From the NCBI GenBank assembly GCA_963722415.1, contig CAVRNI010000035.1, forward strand, positions 1 through 64,000: a stretch of 64,000 nt of DNA, read 5' to 3'. Below, one piece after another: positions 43,550 to 53,427 of this stretch (its first letter is position 1; the number at the start of each line of letters is the position of its first letter). The notes below the pieces were generated by a model. It did not search any database. It was not told where the DNA came from and saw only the letters and a list, made by a program, of their open reading frames with translations. The translations under genes were made by a program, and so were the position numbers. The DNA is from JALOLG01 sp963722415 (GTDB taxonomy: Bacteria; Actinomycetota; Acidimicrobiia; Acidimicrobiales; Ilumatobacteraceae).

Positions 43550-46379
43550 CACTTCCGCAACCAGCGATCCAGCAGCTTCTTGACCTCGTCGGCCCACAAC
43601 ACGACGCTGGCAAGTCCGACGCAGATCAGCCAGTCGTCGGTTCCGAGCGGGGTCGTGTCGAACGCGTCGTTGAGGAACGGCACCTGCACGACTGCGACCT
43701 GGAGCACGAGCGACAGGGCGATGGCGCCCCACAACGCCCGGTTCGTGAACAGGTTGTGGAACGCGCTGACGCGATCCGAGCGGGCGTTGAACGTGTTGAA
43801 GAGCTGGGCGAGGACGAGCGTGGTGAACGCCATCGTGCGGCCTTCGACGATGTCGCCCGATCCGCCGAGGACGCCCCCGGTGAGACCCAGGTCGAGCGCC
43901 GCCAGCGTCACGACGGCCATCACGAGGCCGACCCACGCGATTCCCAACCACATCTCGGTGTCGATGACCCGATCGGTGGGCCTTCTCGGCGGGCGTCGCA
44001 TGACGTCGTCGGGCGGCGGCTCGAGACCCATCGCGAGTGCCGGTGCGGTGTCGGTGAGCAGATTGATCCAGAGGATCTGGGTGGCGAGGAGCGGCACCGC
44101 GATCGCCTCGCCGGTGTCGTCGAGCCCGATGACACCCGCCAGCACGACTCCGAAGAACATCGTGAACACCTCCCCGATGTTGGACGACAGGAGGAAGCGC
44201 AGGAACTTGCGGATGTTGATGAGGATCGCCCGCCCTTCGCGGACGGCGGTGATGATGGTGGCGAAGTTGTCATCGGCGAGGATCATGTCCGCCGCTTCCT
44301 TCGAGACATCGGTGCCGGTGACGCCCATCGCGACGCCGATGTCGGCCGACTTGAGCGCCGGGGCGTCGTTCACGCCGTCGCCGGTCATGGCCACGATGTT
44401 GTTGTCGGCTTGGAGGGCGGCGACGATGCGCAGCTTGTGCTCGGGTGCCACCCGCGCGTACACCGAGAAGCTGCGGGCGGCCCCGCGCAGCCCGTCCTCG
44501 TCGAGGGCCTCGATGTCGGCGCCGGTCAGCGCCGTCGAGCCAGGTTCGGTGATGCCGAGATCGCGGGCGATGCGGGCCGCGGTCCGGGGGTGATCGCCGG
44601 TGATCATGATGGTCCTGATCCCGGCCGCACGGGCCTCGGCGATCGCGGTCCGGGCCTCGGGGCGGGGCGGGTCGATGATGCCGACCATCCCGAGATAGAC
44701 GAGCTCGCGCTCCATCGACTCGTGCTGGAGCGGTGGCTCGGTATCGGGGAGCGGCCGGTAGGCGACGCCGAGCGTGCGGAACGCGAGATCGGCGAGTCGG
44801 TCGATCGTCGCCAGCATCTCGCCGCGGCGGTCGTCCGTGAGCGGACGGATCTCGCCGGCGATCCGTTCATGCGTGCAGCGGGTGAGCAACACGTCCGGCG
44901 CGCCCTTGGTGACAACCGCTATGCGGCCTTCCCGCTCGTCGTCGGCCTCGAACGTCGTCATCAACTTGCGCTCCGAGGTGAACGGGATCTCGCCGACGCG
45001 TTCGAACCGCGAGATTCGCGCTTCGGCGATCCCGATCTTGGCCTCGGCGACGAGGAACGCGGCCTCGGTGGGATCACCCTGGATCGTCCACCCGCCGGCG
45101 TCTTCGCGCAGCACGGCGTCGTTGGCCAGGCTGCCGCCGCGCAACACCGACCGAACCTCTTCGAGGAGCGTCGGGTCGTCGAGCGGGAGGCCGTCGACCT
45201 GGAGCTCACCATCTGGCCGGTAGCCGGATCCGGTGACATCCACCTCGCCCGACGGGGTGACGATCTTCTCGATCGTCATCTCGTTCTTCGTGAGGGTGCC
45301 GGTCTTGTCGGAGCACACCACCGACGCCGAGCCCAACGTCTCGACGGATGACAGCCGCTTCACGATCGCGTTCTGACGGGCCATGCGCTGCACGCCGAGG
45401 GCGAGCACGACCGACATGATCGCCGGCAGCCCCTCCGGCACGGCCGCCACCGCCAGCGACACGCCGACCAGCAACACCTCGACGAAGTCCGAGGCCTCGT
45501 CGATGTCGGCGGTGATCAGGATCGTGGTCACCACCACGACCGCGATCGCGACGACCGCGATCCCGAGCATGCGTCCGATCCGCTCGACCTCGCGTTGGAG
45601 CGGTGTTCGCACCTCCTCGGTGCGACCGAGCAACGTGGCGACGTTGCCGATCTCGGTGGCCATGCCCGTCGCCGTCACGACCGCCCGGCCGCGCCCACGC
45701 GTGACGGCGGTGCCGCTGAACACCATGTTCACCCTGTCGCCCAACCCCGCTGGTTCCGCGAGCGGCGCAACATCCTTGGTGACCGCTTCGCTCTCGCCGG
45801 TGAGCGATGCCTCGGCGACCATGAGTGACGCGGCCTGGACCAGGCGGCCATCGGCGCTCACCGCGTCGCCCTCGGCCAGGAGCAGAACGTCACCGGGCAC
45901 GACGTCGACGGCCGGAACCCTGATCTCGCGCCCGTCGCGCATGACGCCGGCCGACGCCGCAGCCATTCTGCGCAAGGCTGCGACCGCTTGCTCGGCACGT
46001 GCCTCTTGCACGTAGCCGAGCACTGCGTTGACGACCACGATGAACAGGATCACGATGACCTCGAACGGCACCTCCTCGCGTCCCTCGATGATCCAGGCGA
46101 CGAACGACACCACGACGGCACCGAGCAGCAGGTAGACCAGGGGATCGGCGAACTGGGCGAGAAGCTTGCGCCATCTCGGCACGGCCGCTGCGGCAACGAG
46201 CTCGTTCGGCCCGTCGCGCACCAGCCGTTGCCGCCGCCTCCGAGTCCGTCAACCCGTGTTCGACGTCGGTCGTCAGGGCGGCCGCGACTTCGGCACCGGT
46301 CCGCCGCCAAGCCTCTGTCGTGATGGCTGGCGTCGTGGTGGCTGGGGTCGTGGTGGCTGGGGTCGGGCCAGGAGATGAC
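43549..46379 (-). CDS. P2A-type cation-transporting ATPase, N-terminal frame break
   Basis: About 940 residues. The actuator loop has VAEASLTGESEAVTKD, helix 4 has AVAAVPEGLPAIMSVVLALG (PEGLP, as in Ca2+ pumps), phosphorylation is at SVVCSDKTGTLTKNEM, and the hinge is AMTGDGVNDAPALKSADIGV. The C-terminus has the six-helix cation-ATPase domain. It probably exports Ca2+ or Mn2+. The first about 55 residues lie in another frame (EAWRRTGAEVAAAL, then EHGLTDSEAA), with a change near 46215. Before that, a 15-bp repeat in a third frame encodes DPSHHDPSHHDASHHD, so a His-rich metal-binding N-terminus is likely. No clear start codon follows the SDR stop; the 5' end is approximate. Confidence 0.85.
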
Positions 46380-47264
46380 TCAGGACGACTGCTCGGCGGT
46401 GATCGGCGTCCCCATCTCACCGCTCCAATCGTCCCACGGCTGCGGGTTCTGCGCATAGCCGCCGCTGGCGCTCCACCCACCATCGACGTTGAGCACCGTC
46501 CCGGTGACGAAGCTCGATGCGTCAGAGGCGAGGAAGAGGAACGGACCCACCAACTCCGGGAGCTCGCCCATCCGGCGCATCGGGGTACGGCTGCGCATCC
46601 AGTCGGCCATCCCCGAGTCCTCGAGGAGGGCACGCGTCATCTCGGAGATGAAGAAGTTCGGGGCCAGCGCGTTGACACGGAGCCCCCGATCGCCCCACTC
46701 GCACGCCAACAGCCTGGTGAGCTGGTTCACGCCGCCCTTGGCGGCGAAGTACCCGGCGGTGCGGTTCTCGGACCCGGCGTTGCCGAAGATCGATGACAGG
46801 TTGATGATGCTGCCGCCACCACCGCGGAGCATCTCGGGGGCGGCGGCGCGGGTGACGTTGAACAACCCGATGAGATCGGTGTTGACCATCCGGGCGAACA
46901 TCTCCGGCTCACAGCGCTCGGTGCGCACGAGCCGATCGTCAGCCCAGCCGGCGTTGTTGACGAGCACGTCGATGCGACCGAACGCCTCCATCGTGCTGCG
47001 CACGACATGCTCACAATCCTCGTAGGACGTCACGTCGCCGGGGACCACGAGGCATCGCCGGCCGAGTCCCTCGACGAGCGCCTTGGTCGTTTCCAGTTTG
47101 TCGACCGAGCGGGCGGTCACGACGACGTCGGCGCCGGCGGTGGCGAGGATCTCGGCGAACAGCACCCCCAGGCCGTACGACGCGCCGGTCACGATTGCCA
47201 CCTTGCCGTCGAGCCGGAAGATGTCGACGAGATCGAGGCGCGGCGCTTCGGAACTGTCAGCCAT
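46380..47264 (-). CDS. Short-chain dehydrogenase/reductase
   Basis: 294 residues. KVAIVTGASYGLGVLFAEIL is the TGxxxGxG cofactor loop, DVLVNNAGWADDRLVRTERC the NNAG motif, and SIINLSSIFGNAGSENRTAG and YFAAKGGVNQLTRLLACEWG hold the catalytic Ser and YxxxK. The end VTGTVLNVDGGWSASGGYAQ is the typical GG-x-A tail. RxS after the second strand (TARSVDKLE) suggests NADP. The start overlaps the stop of the upstream acyl-CoA ligase by 8 bp, making a two-gene operon; it may reduce or oxidise a hydroxyacyl intermediate. Confidence 0.9.
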   Translation of the reverse strand: MADSSEAPRLDLVDIFRLDGKVAIVTGASYGLGVLFAEILATAGADVVVTARSVDKLETTKALVEGLGRRCLVVPGDVTSYEDCEHVVRSTMEAFGRIDVLVNNAGWADDRLVRTERCEPEMFARMVNTDLIGLFNVTRAAAPEMLRGGGGSIINLSSIFGNAGSENRTAGYFAAKGGVNQLTRLLACEWGDRGLRVNALAPNFFISEMTRALLEDSGMADWMRSRTPMRRMGELPELVGPFLFLASDASSFVTGTVLNVDGGWSASGGYAQNPQPWDDWSGEMGTPITAEQSS

Positions 47265-48810
47265 CGACGGCTCCGGCGTAGCGGTCGCGGAGCTCGCGCT
47301 TGATGATCTTGCCGCTCACGGTCTTCGGAAGCTCATCGACGAAGATCACCCGCTTCGGCTTCTTGAAGCCGGCGAGTCGATCGCGTGCGGTGGCGATGAT
47401 CTCGGCCTCGGTTGCCGTCGTGTCCGCACGCAGGACGACGACCGCGGTGACCGTCTCGCCCCAGACCGGGTCGGGCAGTCCGACCACCGCCGCCTCCGAC
47501 ACCGACGGATGCGTGTACAAGACCTCTTCGACCTCGCGGCTGTACACGTTCTCACCGCCGGTGATGATCATGTCCTTCATGCGGTCGACGATGTAGAAGA
47601 AGCCCTCCTCGTCGCGGCGGGCCATGTCGCCAGTGTGGAACCAGCCACCCTCGAACGCCTTGGTGGTTCCCTCTTCGTTGCGGAAGTAGCCCTTGAGCAC
47701 CTGCTCGCCGCGGATCACGATCTCGCCGACGACACCGGGCGGGCATTCGTTCATGTCGTCGTCGACCACCTTGACATCGGCGAGACACATCGGTGTCCCG
47801 CAGGAAGCGAGCAGGTGCTCCTCGCCGTGAATCGCCCGCTCGTGGGCCGACTTGGGGAACGTGAGCACGTTGCCGCCCAGCTCGGTCATCCCGAAACCCG
47901 AGTACACGATCGGGCCGAACCGCTTGATCGCGGCACGCAGCACCTCGACCGGCATGGCAGCTGCGCCGTAACCGATGCCGCGCAGCGTGTCGAGTCGGTA
48001 GTCGTGCAGCTTCGGGTGCTGCAGCACCATGTTGAGCATCGTCGGCGCCAACGCGGTGCCGGTGATGCCGTGTTGGTCGACGAGCTGCATCCACAGTTCG
48101 GGCTCGAACATCGGCGTCAACACGATCCGACCGCCACGCATGTGGGTGACAGGCACGGTGTATCCGGCGACGTGGCAGAGCGGGAACGCCACCAGGTTCC
48201 GCTCGTCGGGCTGCGGCTCGTACTCGATCACCGACGCCAACATGGCCACCGTGAGGTTGCGGTGGGTGAGCATCGCCCCCTTGGGAAACCCCGTCGTCCC
48301 ACTCGTGTAGAGCAGCCACGCGGTCGAGTCCTCGTCGACGTCGCGAGGTGGTTCCTCGGCCGTCGCCGCTCCGACGACGTCGGCGTAGCTCGGAAAGCGG
48401 CCGGACTCGCCGCCAGGGTTGTCGCGGTCGATCACGATGACGTGCTCCATCGTGGCGATGTCGCCGAGCAGTGGCTCGATGTGCTCGAGGTACTTCTGTT
48501 CGACGATCAGCACGCGCGCTTCGGCGTTGTTGAGGATCCACACCCACTCCTTGGGGTGGAGCCGGTAGTTGAGGAACGTCAGTGCCATCCCGGCCGCCGG
48601 AACGCCGTAGTAGCACTCGACGTACTCGGGGATGTTCTCGGCGAGGATCCCCACCCGGTCGCCGGGCTCGGCGACCTCGAGCATCGCGTTGGCAACCCGC
48701 CACGCCGAATCGCGCAGCTCGCCAAAGGTCACGGTTCGCTCACCAGTGATGATCGCCGTGCGCGACGGCGTCTTGCGCCCGTTCAACCGGACGATGTCAC
48801 TCAGCAGCAT
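47257..48810 (-). CDS. Acyl-CoA ligase (AMP-binding, class I adenylate-forming)
   Basis: 517 residues. AWLLYTSGTTGFPKGAMLTH is the AMP-binding P-loop, SGFGMTELGGNVLTFPKSAH the A5 motif, GGWFHTGDMARRDEEGFFYI A7, RMKDMIITGGENVYSREVEE the hinge region A8, and LPKTVSGKIIKRELRD A10 with the catalytic lysine. It activates a carboxylic acid to its CoA thioester through an acyl-adenylate. The operon with an SDR and the neighbouring importer suggest it acts on an imported organic acid; length and motifs do not decide fatty versus aromatic acid. A TTGAC palindrome lies 25 bp upstream. Confidence 0.92.
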   Translation of the reverse strand: MLLSDIVRLNGRKTPSRTAIITGERTVTFGELRDSAWRVANAMLEVAEPGDRVGILAENIPEYVECYYGVPAAGMALTFLNYRLHPKEWVWILNNAEARVLIVEQKYLEHIEPLLGDIATMEHVIVIDRDNPGGESGRFPSYADVVGAATAEEPPRDVDEDSTAWLLYTSGTTGFPKGAMLTHRNLTVAMLASVIEYEPQPDERNLVAFPLCHVAGYTVPVTHMRGGRIVLTPMFEPELWMQLVDQHGITGTALAPTMLNMVLQHPKLHDYRLDTLRGIGYGAAAMPVEVLRAAIKRFGPIVYSGFGMTELGGNVLTFPKSAHERAIHGEEHLLASCGTPMCLADVKVVDDDMNECPPGVVGEIVIRGEQVLKGYFRNEEGTTKAFEGGWFHTGDMARRDEEGFFYIVDRMKDMIITGGENVYSREVEEVLYTHPSVSEAAVVGLPDPVWGETVTAVVVLRADTTATEAEIIATARDRLAGFKKPKRVIFVDELPKTVSGKIIKRELRDRYAGAVDG

Positions 48811-48834
48811 CGGCCCCCCAGTCGTGTCTCTGAG

Positions 48835-48850
48835 TTGACGATGTTATCAA
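48835..48850. promoter_or_regulatory. TTGAC-N6-ATCAA palindrome upstream of the ligase-SDR operon
   Basis: TTGACGATGTTATCAA lies between the TetR stop and the ligase start and matches the TTGAC-N6-GTCAA pattern repeated at 49638, 57051 and 58195. It is a candidate operator for the adjacent TetR regulator. Confidence 0.45.
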
Positions 48851-49614
48851 GTTCGTCGGGAGCGTTCCGAACGCCTGATGGCACCCGGATCGGCCGTGCC
48901 GGCGGCGCCGGGGGAGTCGCGGTGGTACGGGATCCCCAGCGCGTTGCAGTACAACCTTGTGAGCTGGACGACTGCCTCGTCGCGATCGTAGGGCTCGCCC
49001 AGGACGATCCACACATAGGCGGAGCGGTCGACCATCGACCCGAGTGCGCTGGCCGCGTACGCGGGATCGATGCGTTCGTCGACCATGCCGTGCTCCTGCC
49101 AGCGACGGATCGACTCGGCACCGCGCTGCACCCAGAAGCGCCGGCTCGCGCGGCGGACTGCGGCAAGGCGCGGATTGAACGTCGCCACCTGCTCCAGGAC
49201 TGCCATCATCCGCGCGTTGCCCTCGTAGGCCTTGAGATAACCCCTGTTGGCACGCTCGATGCGTTCGCTCACGTGTCCGCCGGCCAGCACGTGAGGCTCT
49301 TCGTCGGCGATCCGCTGGAAGTCCTGCAGGAGGGCATCGGCGACCTCGGCGAAGATCTCCTCCTTGGAGTTGAAGTACGTGTAGAAGGTGCCGTGCGCCA
49401 CCCGTGCCCGCCCGGCGATGTCGCCGACGTTGGTGTCGAGGTAGCCACGCTTTTCGAACAGCGAGCGCGCCGCTTTGACCAACGTCGAACGCGTCCGGGC
49501 GCCCCGCGCCGTCAGGGGTGCGGCGGAGATCGGTGTGGCGCCCTCGGCTCGAGCCGACTCGACCGCGATCACCGAGCTGGCCTGTGCCGTTCCGGCGTCC
49601 TTGCGCGCGGCCAT
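48847..49614 (-). CDS. TetR-family transcriptional regulator
   Basis: 255 residues with a longer than usual N-terminus (about 38 residues before the domain). The helix-turn-helix is TRSTLVKAARSLFEKRGYLD, TNVGDIAGRARVAHGTFYTY and FNSKEEIFAEVAD. The ligand domain continues through RIERANRGYLKAYEGNARMM and WVQRGAESIRRWQEHGMVDE. It sits between two acyl-CoA ligase genes, divergent from the second, so it is the natural candidate regulator of this catabolic set. The family usually represses and is released by an acyl-CoA or the pathway substrate. Confidence 0.9.
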   Translation of the reverse strand: MAARKDAGTAQASSVIAVESARAEGATPISAAPLTARGARTRSTLVKAARSLFEKRGYLDTNVGDIAGRARVAHGTFYTYFNSKEEIFAEVADALLQDFQRIADEEPHVLAGGHVSERIERANRGYLKAYEGNARMMAVLEQVATFNPRLAAVRRASRRFWVQRGAESIRRWQEHGMVDERIDPAYAASALGSMVDRSAYVWIVLGEPYDRDEAVVQLTRLYCNALGIPYHRDSPGAAGTADPGAIRRSERSRRT

Positions 49615-49637
49615 CGAGACATCCTAACGGTCCGAAT

Positions 49638-49653
49638 ATGACGCGAACGTCGA
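49638..49653. promoter_or_regulatory. TGACGCGAACGTC palindrome in the TetR/ligase divergent promoter
   Basis: ATGACGCGAACGTCGA lies 24 bp before the TetR start, in the region divergent to the ligase. Its core TGACGCGAAYGTC is shared with the site at 57051-57066 (reverse orientation), supporting a common binding protein and autoregulation. Confidence 0.5.
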
Positions 49654-49737
49654 ATCTGTCGCGGCCATCGGCGAGGAGGCATTACCATCGGTCGTGGACA
49701 CGCGCGTGCGCACCGCATCGAATCCAAGGGGGCCTGG

Positions 49738-51267
49738 ATGATCACCAAACAGGGAAGAACGCCCGCGATCATGCCGTTCGACATGTCGGGGGTCGAGCGC
49801 TCCGCTGATGGCGTGTTGCGCTACACGGGACTTCCGCAATCGCTGCTGCACATGTTCCGCGACGCCGTCGAGCGGACCCCTGACCGCGAATGCATCGTCG
49901 TTCTCGGCGGTGAACGGGTCACGTACCGGCAGGTCTGGGACCGTGCGGCGCGGGTGGCCGGCGGGCTCGCCGCGGGCGGCCTGCGGCGGGGCGACCGTGT
50001 CGCCAACCGGCACGGCAACAGCCTCGAATGGTGTCTCGGCTTCTGGGGCACGCTGATGGCAGGCGGCGTCGTCGTTCCGGTCAACACGAGGTTCTCTGAA
50101 TCCGAGATCGAGTACGTGGTGTCCGATTCGGGGGCGGCGGTCGTTCTGGACCCCGACACAGCGCTGCCCGATGGTGAGCCGCTCGTGGTCGACGACATCG
50201 AGCCCGACTCGCTGGCCGCGATCTTCTACACGAGCGGTACGACGGGCTTCCCCAAGGGGGCCATGACGTCGCACGAGAACTTCCTGTCGAACAGCGAGAC
50301 GTGCAAGCGGATCATGCAACTGCCCGCCGACACACACCTGCGCAACCTCGTGTCGGTGCCGCTCTTCCACGTCACCGGGTGCAACAGCCAACTCATCATC
50401 ACCACCCAGCTGAACGGCACCACCGTCGTCATGCCCGCCTTCGATGTGCAGGCCTTCCTCGCCGCGGTCGTCGACGAGCAGATCAACATCCTCACGTCGG
50501 TCCCGGCCATCTTCTGGCTGGCGATGAGTCAGCCGAACTTCCCCGAGGTCGACGTGAGCAATGTCCGCTGGGTCACCTACGGGGGCGCTCCAACCGCACC
50601 CGACGTGGTGGCGAAGTTGCGGACGTCGTTCCCCAATGCCCGCTTGGGCAACGGCTTCGGGCTCACCGAGACGTCGTCCGTGTCGACGTTCCTCCCCGAC
50701 GAGTATGCCGAGACCCGTCCGGAGACGGTGGGCTTCACCGCCCCACCGGTCGAGGTCGATCTACGCGACGTCGACCCGGCCTCGGGCGTCGGCGAGTTGC
50801 TGATCCGTGGTCAGAACGTGGTGTCCGGGTACTGGAACAAGCCGGAGCAGACTGCCGAGACGTTCGTCGATCGGTGGTTGCACACCGGCGACCTCGCTCG
50901 CGTCGACGACGAAGGATTCGTCCAGATCGTCGATCGCATGAAGGACATGGTCAATCGCGGTGGCGAGAACGTGTACTGCGTCGAGGTCGAGAACGCCCTC
51001 GTCCAGCACCCCGCCGTGTTCGAGGTCGCGGTGATGGGCGTGCCCGACGAGATGATGGGCGAGAAGGTGGGAGCGATCATCGTCCCCCGCCCTGGCGCCG
51101 ATCCCGATCCGCAGGAGATCCGGGCCTTCGTGAAGGAACGCATCGCCGACTTCAAGGTGCCCCAGTTCATCTCGTTCCGCACCGATCCGCTCCCGCGCAA
51201 CGCCGGCGGCAAGGTGCTCAAGCCGGTGCTGCGCAAAGAGGCCACGTGGGGTGAGCAACTGCGCTGA
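49738..51267 (+). CDS. Acyl-CoA ligase (AMP-binding), second copy
   Basis: 509 residues. AAIFYTSGTTGFPKGAMTSH is the P-loop, LGNGFGLTETSSVSTFLPDE A5, RWLHTGDLARVDDEGFVQIV A7, RMKDMVNRGGENVYCVEVEN A8, and DPLPRNAGGKVLKPVLRK A10 with the catalytic lysine. It differs clearly from the ligase at 47-48.8 kb, so it probably takes another acid or a later intermediate. Divergent from the TetR gene with a palindrome in between. ATG 49738 follows a GGGG-rich but weak ribosome-binding site. Confidence 0.92.
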   Translation: MITKQGRTPAIMPFDMSGVERSADGVLRYTGLPQSLLHMFRDAVERTPDRECIVVLGGERVTYRQVWDRAARVAGGLAAGGLRRGDRVANRHGNSLEWCLGFWGTLMAGGVVVPVNTRFSESEIEYVVSDSGAAVVLDPDTALPDGEPLVVDDIEPDSLAAIFYTSGTTGFPKGAMTSHENFLSNSETCKRIMQLPADTHLRNLVSVPLFHVTGCNSQLIITTQLNGTTVVMPAFDVQAFLAAVVDEQINILTSVPAIFWLAMSQPNFPEVDVSNVRWVTYGGAPTAPDVVAKLRTSFPNARLGNGFGLTETSSVSTFLPDEYAETRPETVGFTAPPVEVDLRDVDPASGVGELLIRGQNVVSGYWNKPEQTAETFVDRWLHTGDLARVDDEGFVQIVDRMKDMVNRGGENVYCVEVENALVQHPAVFEVAVMGVPDEMMGEKVGAIIVPRPGADPDPQEIRAFVKERIADFKVPQFISFRTDPLPRNAGGKVLKPVLRKEATWGEQLR

Positions 51268-51291
51268 CGCAGCGCGTGTGTCCGTGCCGGC

Positions 51292-51843
51292 TCAGGGGTC
51301 CGGCACGAACCCTTCGCGACCTGTCCCGGAGTCGGCGAGGCCGGCCATGTGCGTGCCGTCGAGGTAGTACCGCCGGTGCCAGATGCCGGTGCCGTCCTCG
51401 TCGCCGAGCGGCATGCGCCACGTCGAGACGCGGCTGTCACCGACGAGCGACACCGCGATCAGGGCGCGGGGCTGATCGATCGTGGCGTCGACGTACGCGT
51501 CGGCCGCCTCGTCGGGCACGTAGCGCTTGGCGATGGTCCGGTAGAGGTCGCGCCACTCGTCGTCGTGACCGAGGTCGTGCACGATGCGAGCATCGCCTCG
51601 TACCGTGAGCTTGCGATACGGCAGCGGGTCTTCGTCGATCGACAGCCCCACCCGCGGATCACGGCGGATGTTGGCGAGGAACACCGACGGCCCGCGGGGC
51701 GTGAACAAGAGATCGTCCCCTTGTCGGATGAACCAGATCGGGACGACGCGCGGGTATCCGTCGTCGTCGACGGTCGCGAGACGGAGCAGGTGGCCCGGTT
51801 CGTCGAGGAAGGCATCGGCCTCGGCGGCGGAGAGTTGTGGCAT
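51292..51843 (-). CDS. Pyridoxamine 5'-phosphate oxidase-family protein
   Basis: 183 residues of the split-barrel FMN/F420 type. GHLLRLATVDDDGYPRVVPI is the first barrel motif, LLFTPRGPSVFLANIRRDPR the cofactor phosphate-binding region, and LTVRGDARIVHDLGHDDEWR the later strands. Its ATG overlaps the LivF stop by one base (TGATG), so it is the last gene of the importer operon. An F420- or FMN-linked reduction of the imported compound is possible but unproven. Confidence 0.85.
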   Translation of the reverse strand: MPQLSAAEADAFLDEPGHLLRLATVDDDGYPRVVPIWFIRQGDDLLFTPRGPSVFLANIRRDPRVGLSIDEDPLPYRKLTVRGDARIVHDLGHDDEWRDLYRTIAKRYVPDEAADAYVDATIDQPRALIAVSLVGDSRVSTWRMPLGDEDGTGIWHRRYYLDGTHMAGLADSGTGREGFVPDP

Positions 51844-52592
51844 CAGAACAGCTCCCAGTACGAGTCGCGGTTGCGCATCTCTTCGGCCGACTCCTCGAGG
51901 ATCACCCGGCCGGATCGCATGACGTAGACGCGGTCGACGATGCGCAACGCCTGACCCACGTTCTGTTCCAGCAACAGCACGGCCAGGCCCTCCTCGTCGG
52001 CGAGTCGACGCACGGTGTCGAAGATCTGGTGCACGACCGCCGGCGCGAGCCCGAGCGAGGGCTCGTCGAGCATCAGCAGGGTCGGGCTCGCCATCAACGC
52101 CGTGCCGAGGCTGACCATCCGCTGCTGCCCGCCGGACATCGTGCCGGTCAACTGACCGGAGCGCTCGACCAGGATCGGGAACAGGTTGCGCACGAGCTCC
52201 AGCCGGCGCGCCCGGCGATCCGGATCGGGATCGTTGGCCGCACCGAGCAGCAAGTTGTCGTCGACGGTGAGGTCGGCGAAGACGAAGCGCTCCGACGGGA
52301 TCATCGCCATGCCGGCTTTCACGTTGGCGCGAGAGCCTGCGCGAGTGGTGTCTCGACCTTTGAACTCGACGTGGCCGCCGATGACAGGGTTGAGACCGAG
52401 GATCGTACGGATCGTCGTGGTCTTGCCGCTTCCGTTGTGGCCGAGAACCCCGACGATCTCGCCTTCGCCGACCGTGAGATCGACGTCGAACACAACCTGC
52501 TTGCGGCCGTATCCGGCTTGCAGCTGGTCGACGCGGAGAACGACGGACGGCGTCACATCGGCCGTTGCGTCGATGGTCTCAGGACGTCCCAA
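51843..52592 (-). CDS. livF: Branched-chain-amino-acid-type ABC transporter ATPase LivF
   Basis: 249 residues. VGVLGHNGSGKTTTIRTILG is the Walker A loop, GTMSGGQQRMVSLGTALM the signature, TLLMLDEPSLGLAP Walker B and VLLLEQNVGQAL the switch His replaced by Gln/Asn (typical of LivF). An N-terminal extension of about 18 residues precedes the domain. It energises uptake together with LivG, LivM and LivH. Its start overlaps the LivG end by 14 bp. Confidence 0.92.
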   Translation of the reverse strand: MGRPETIDATADVTPSVVLRVDQLQAGYGRKQVVFDVDLTVGEGEIVGVLGHNGSGKTTTIRTILGLNPVIGGHVEFKGRDTTRAGSRANVKAGMAMIPSERFVFADLTVDDNLLLGAANDPDPDRRARRLELVRNLFPILVERSGQLTGTMSGGQQRMVSLGTALMASPTLLMLDEPSLGLAPAVVHQIFDTVRRLADEEGLAVLLLEQNVGQALRIVDRVYVMRSGRVILEESAEEMRNRDSYWELF

Positions 52593-53427
52593 AGTAGGCC
52601 TCCGCGAGTCGAGGCGTGTTCGTGAGCTCGGCGATCGTGCCCTCCGCCGTGATCTCGCCGAGCTCCATGAAGTACGTGTGATCGGCGAGCCGGCCGACGA
52701 CGTGCAGGTTGTGCTCGACGACGCACACGGTACGTCCCTGCTCGCGAACAGTCTCGATCAGGTCCAGGATCGTGTCGACCCATCGGGTGTCGACGCCGGA
52801 CGCCGGCTCGTCGAGCAAGAGCACCTCGGCCTCGGTGGCGAGCACTCGCGCCAGCGAGACGAGCTTGGTCTGCCCGTACGACAGGGCGCCGGCCGGCACG
52901 TCGGCGAATTCGGCCATGCCGACGAATCCCAACCAGTCGAGCGCGGCAGCTCGCGTCGTCTCCTCGACGGCGACGACACGCCGGTGGGCAAAGGCCAGCG
53001 TGGCGAAGTTCTCGCCCGCCTGGTGCTGCACCGCCATCATCACGTTCTGAAGGCACGAGAGGCGGTTGAACAGCCGCACGTCCTGGTACGAGCGCACCAG
53101 GCCCTTGCGCGCCACCTGCGCCGGGTTGAGCCCGACCAGCTCGTCACCGTTCAGCTTCACCGAGCCCGCGTCGGGCGCGATGGCGCCGGTGAGGAGGTTG
53201 AACACGGTGGTCTTCCCGGCGCCGTTCGGGCCGACGAGGGCGGCGATCGTGCCGCGACGGAGCTCGATGTGCAGGTCGTTGGCGGCGACGATGCCGCCGA
53301 AGCGCTTGCCGACACCGTTGGTCTCGAGCACGACTGGCGCGTCCAGCCACTTCTGGTGGCGATCGATCTCGTCTCGCGACTGTCTGCGCACGCCATCGGG
53401 CGAAACATCGACGTGTCGATCTGGCAA
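52579..53427 (-). CDS. livG: Branched-chain-amino-acid-type ABC transporter ATPase LivG
   Basis: 282 residues from a TTG at 53427. GVGKRFGGIVAANDLHIELR begins the domain, ALVGPNGAGKTTVFNLLTGA is Walker A, AGALSYGQTKLVSLARVLAT the signature variant and LLLDEPASGVD Walker B. VVEHNLHVVGRLADHTYFME carries the switch His and the LivG-specific tail. About 30 residues before the domain (RHVDVSPDGVRRQSRDEIDR) look coding and continue upstream into the LivM tail in other frames, so LivM and LivG may be one fused polypeptide split by indels. Confidence 0.88.
   Translation of the reverse strand: MPDRHVDVSPDGVRRQSRDEIDRHQKWLDAPVVLETNGVGKRFGGIVAANDLHIELRRGTIAALVGPNGAGKTTVFNLLTGAIAPDAGSVKLNGDELVGLNPAQVARKGLVRSYQDVRLFNRLSCLQNVMMAVQHQAGENFATLAFAHRRVVAVEETTRAAALDWLGFVGMAEFADVPAGALSYGQTKLVSLARVLATEAEVLLLDEPASGVDTRWVDTILDLIETVREQGRTVCVVEHNLHVVGRLADHTYFMELGEITAEGTIAELTNTPRLAEAYFGTS

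Noticed and set aside
47083..49641. 852-residue plus-strand open frame across SDR, ligase and TetR genes
   Set aside because: Antisense to three intact conserved genes; no domain.
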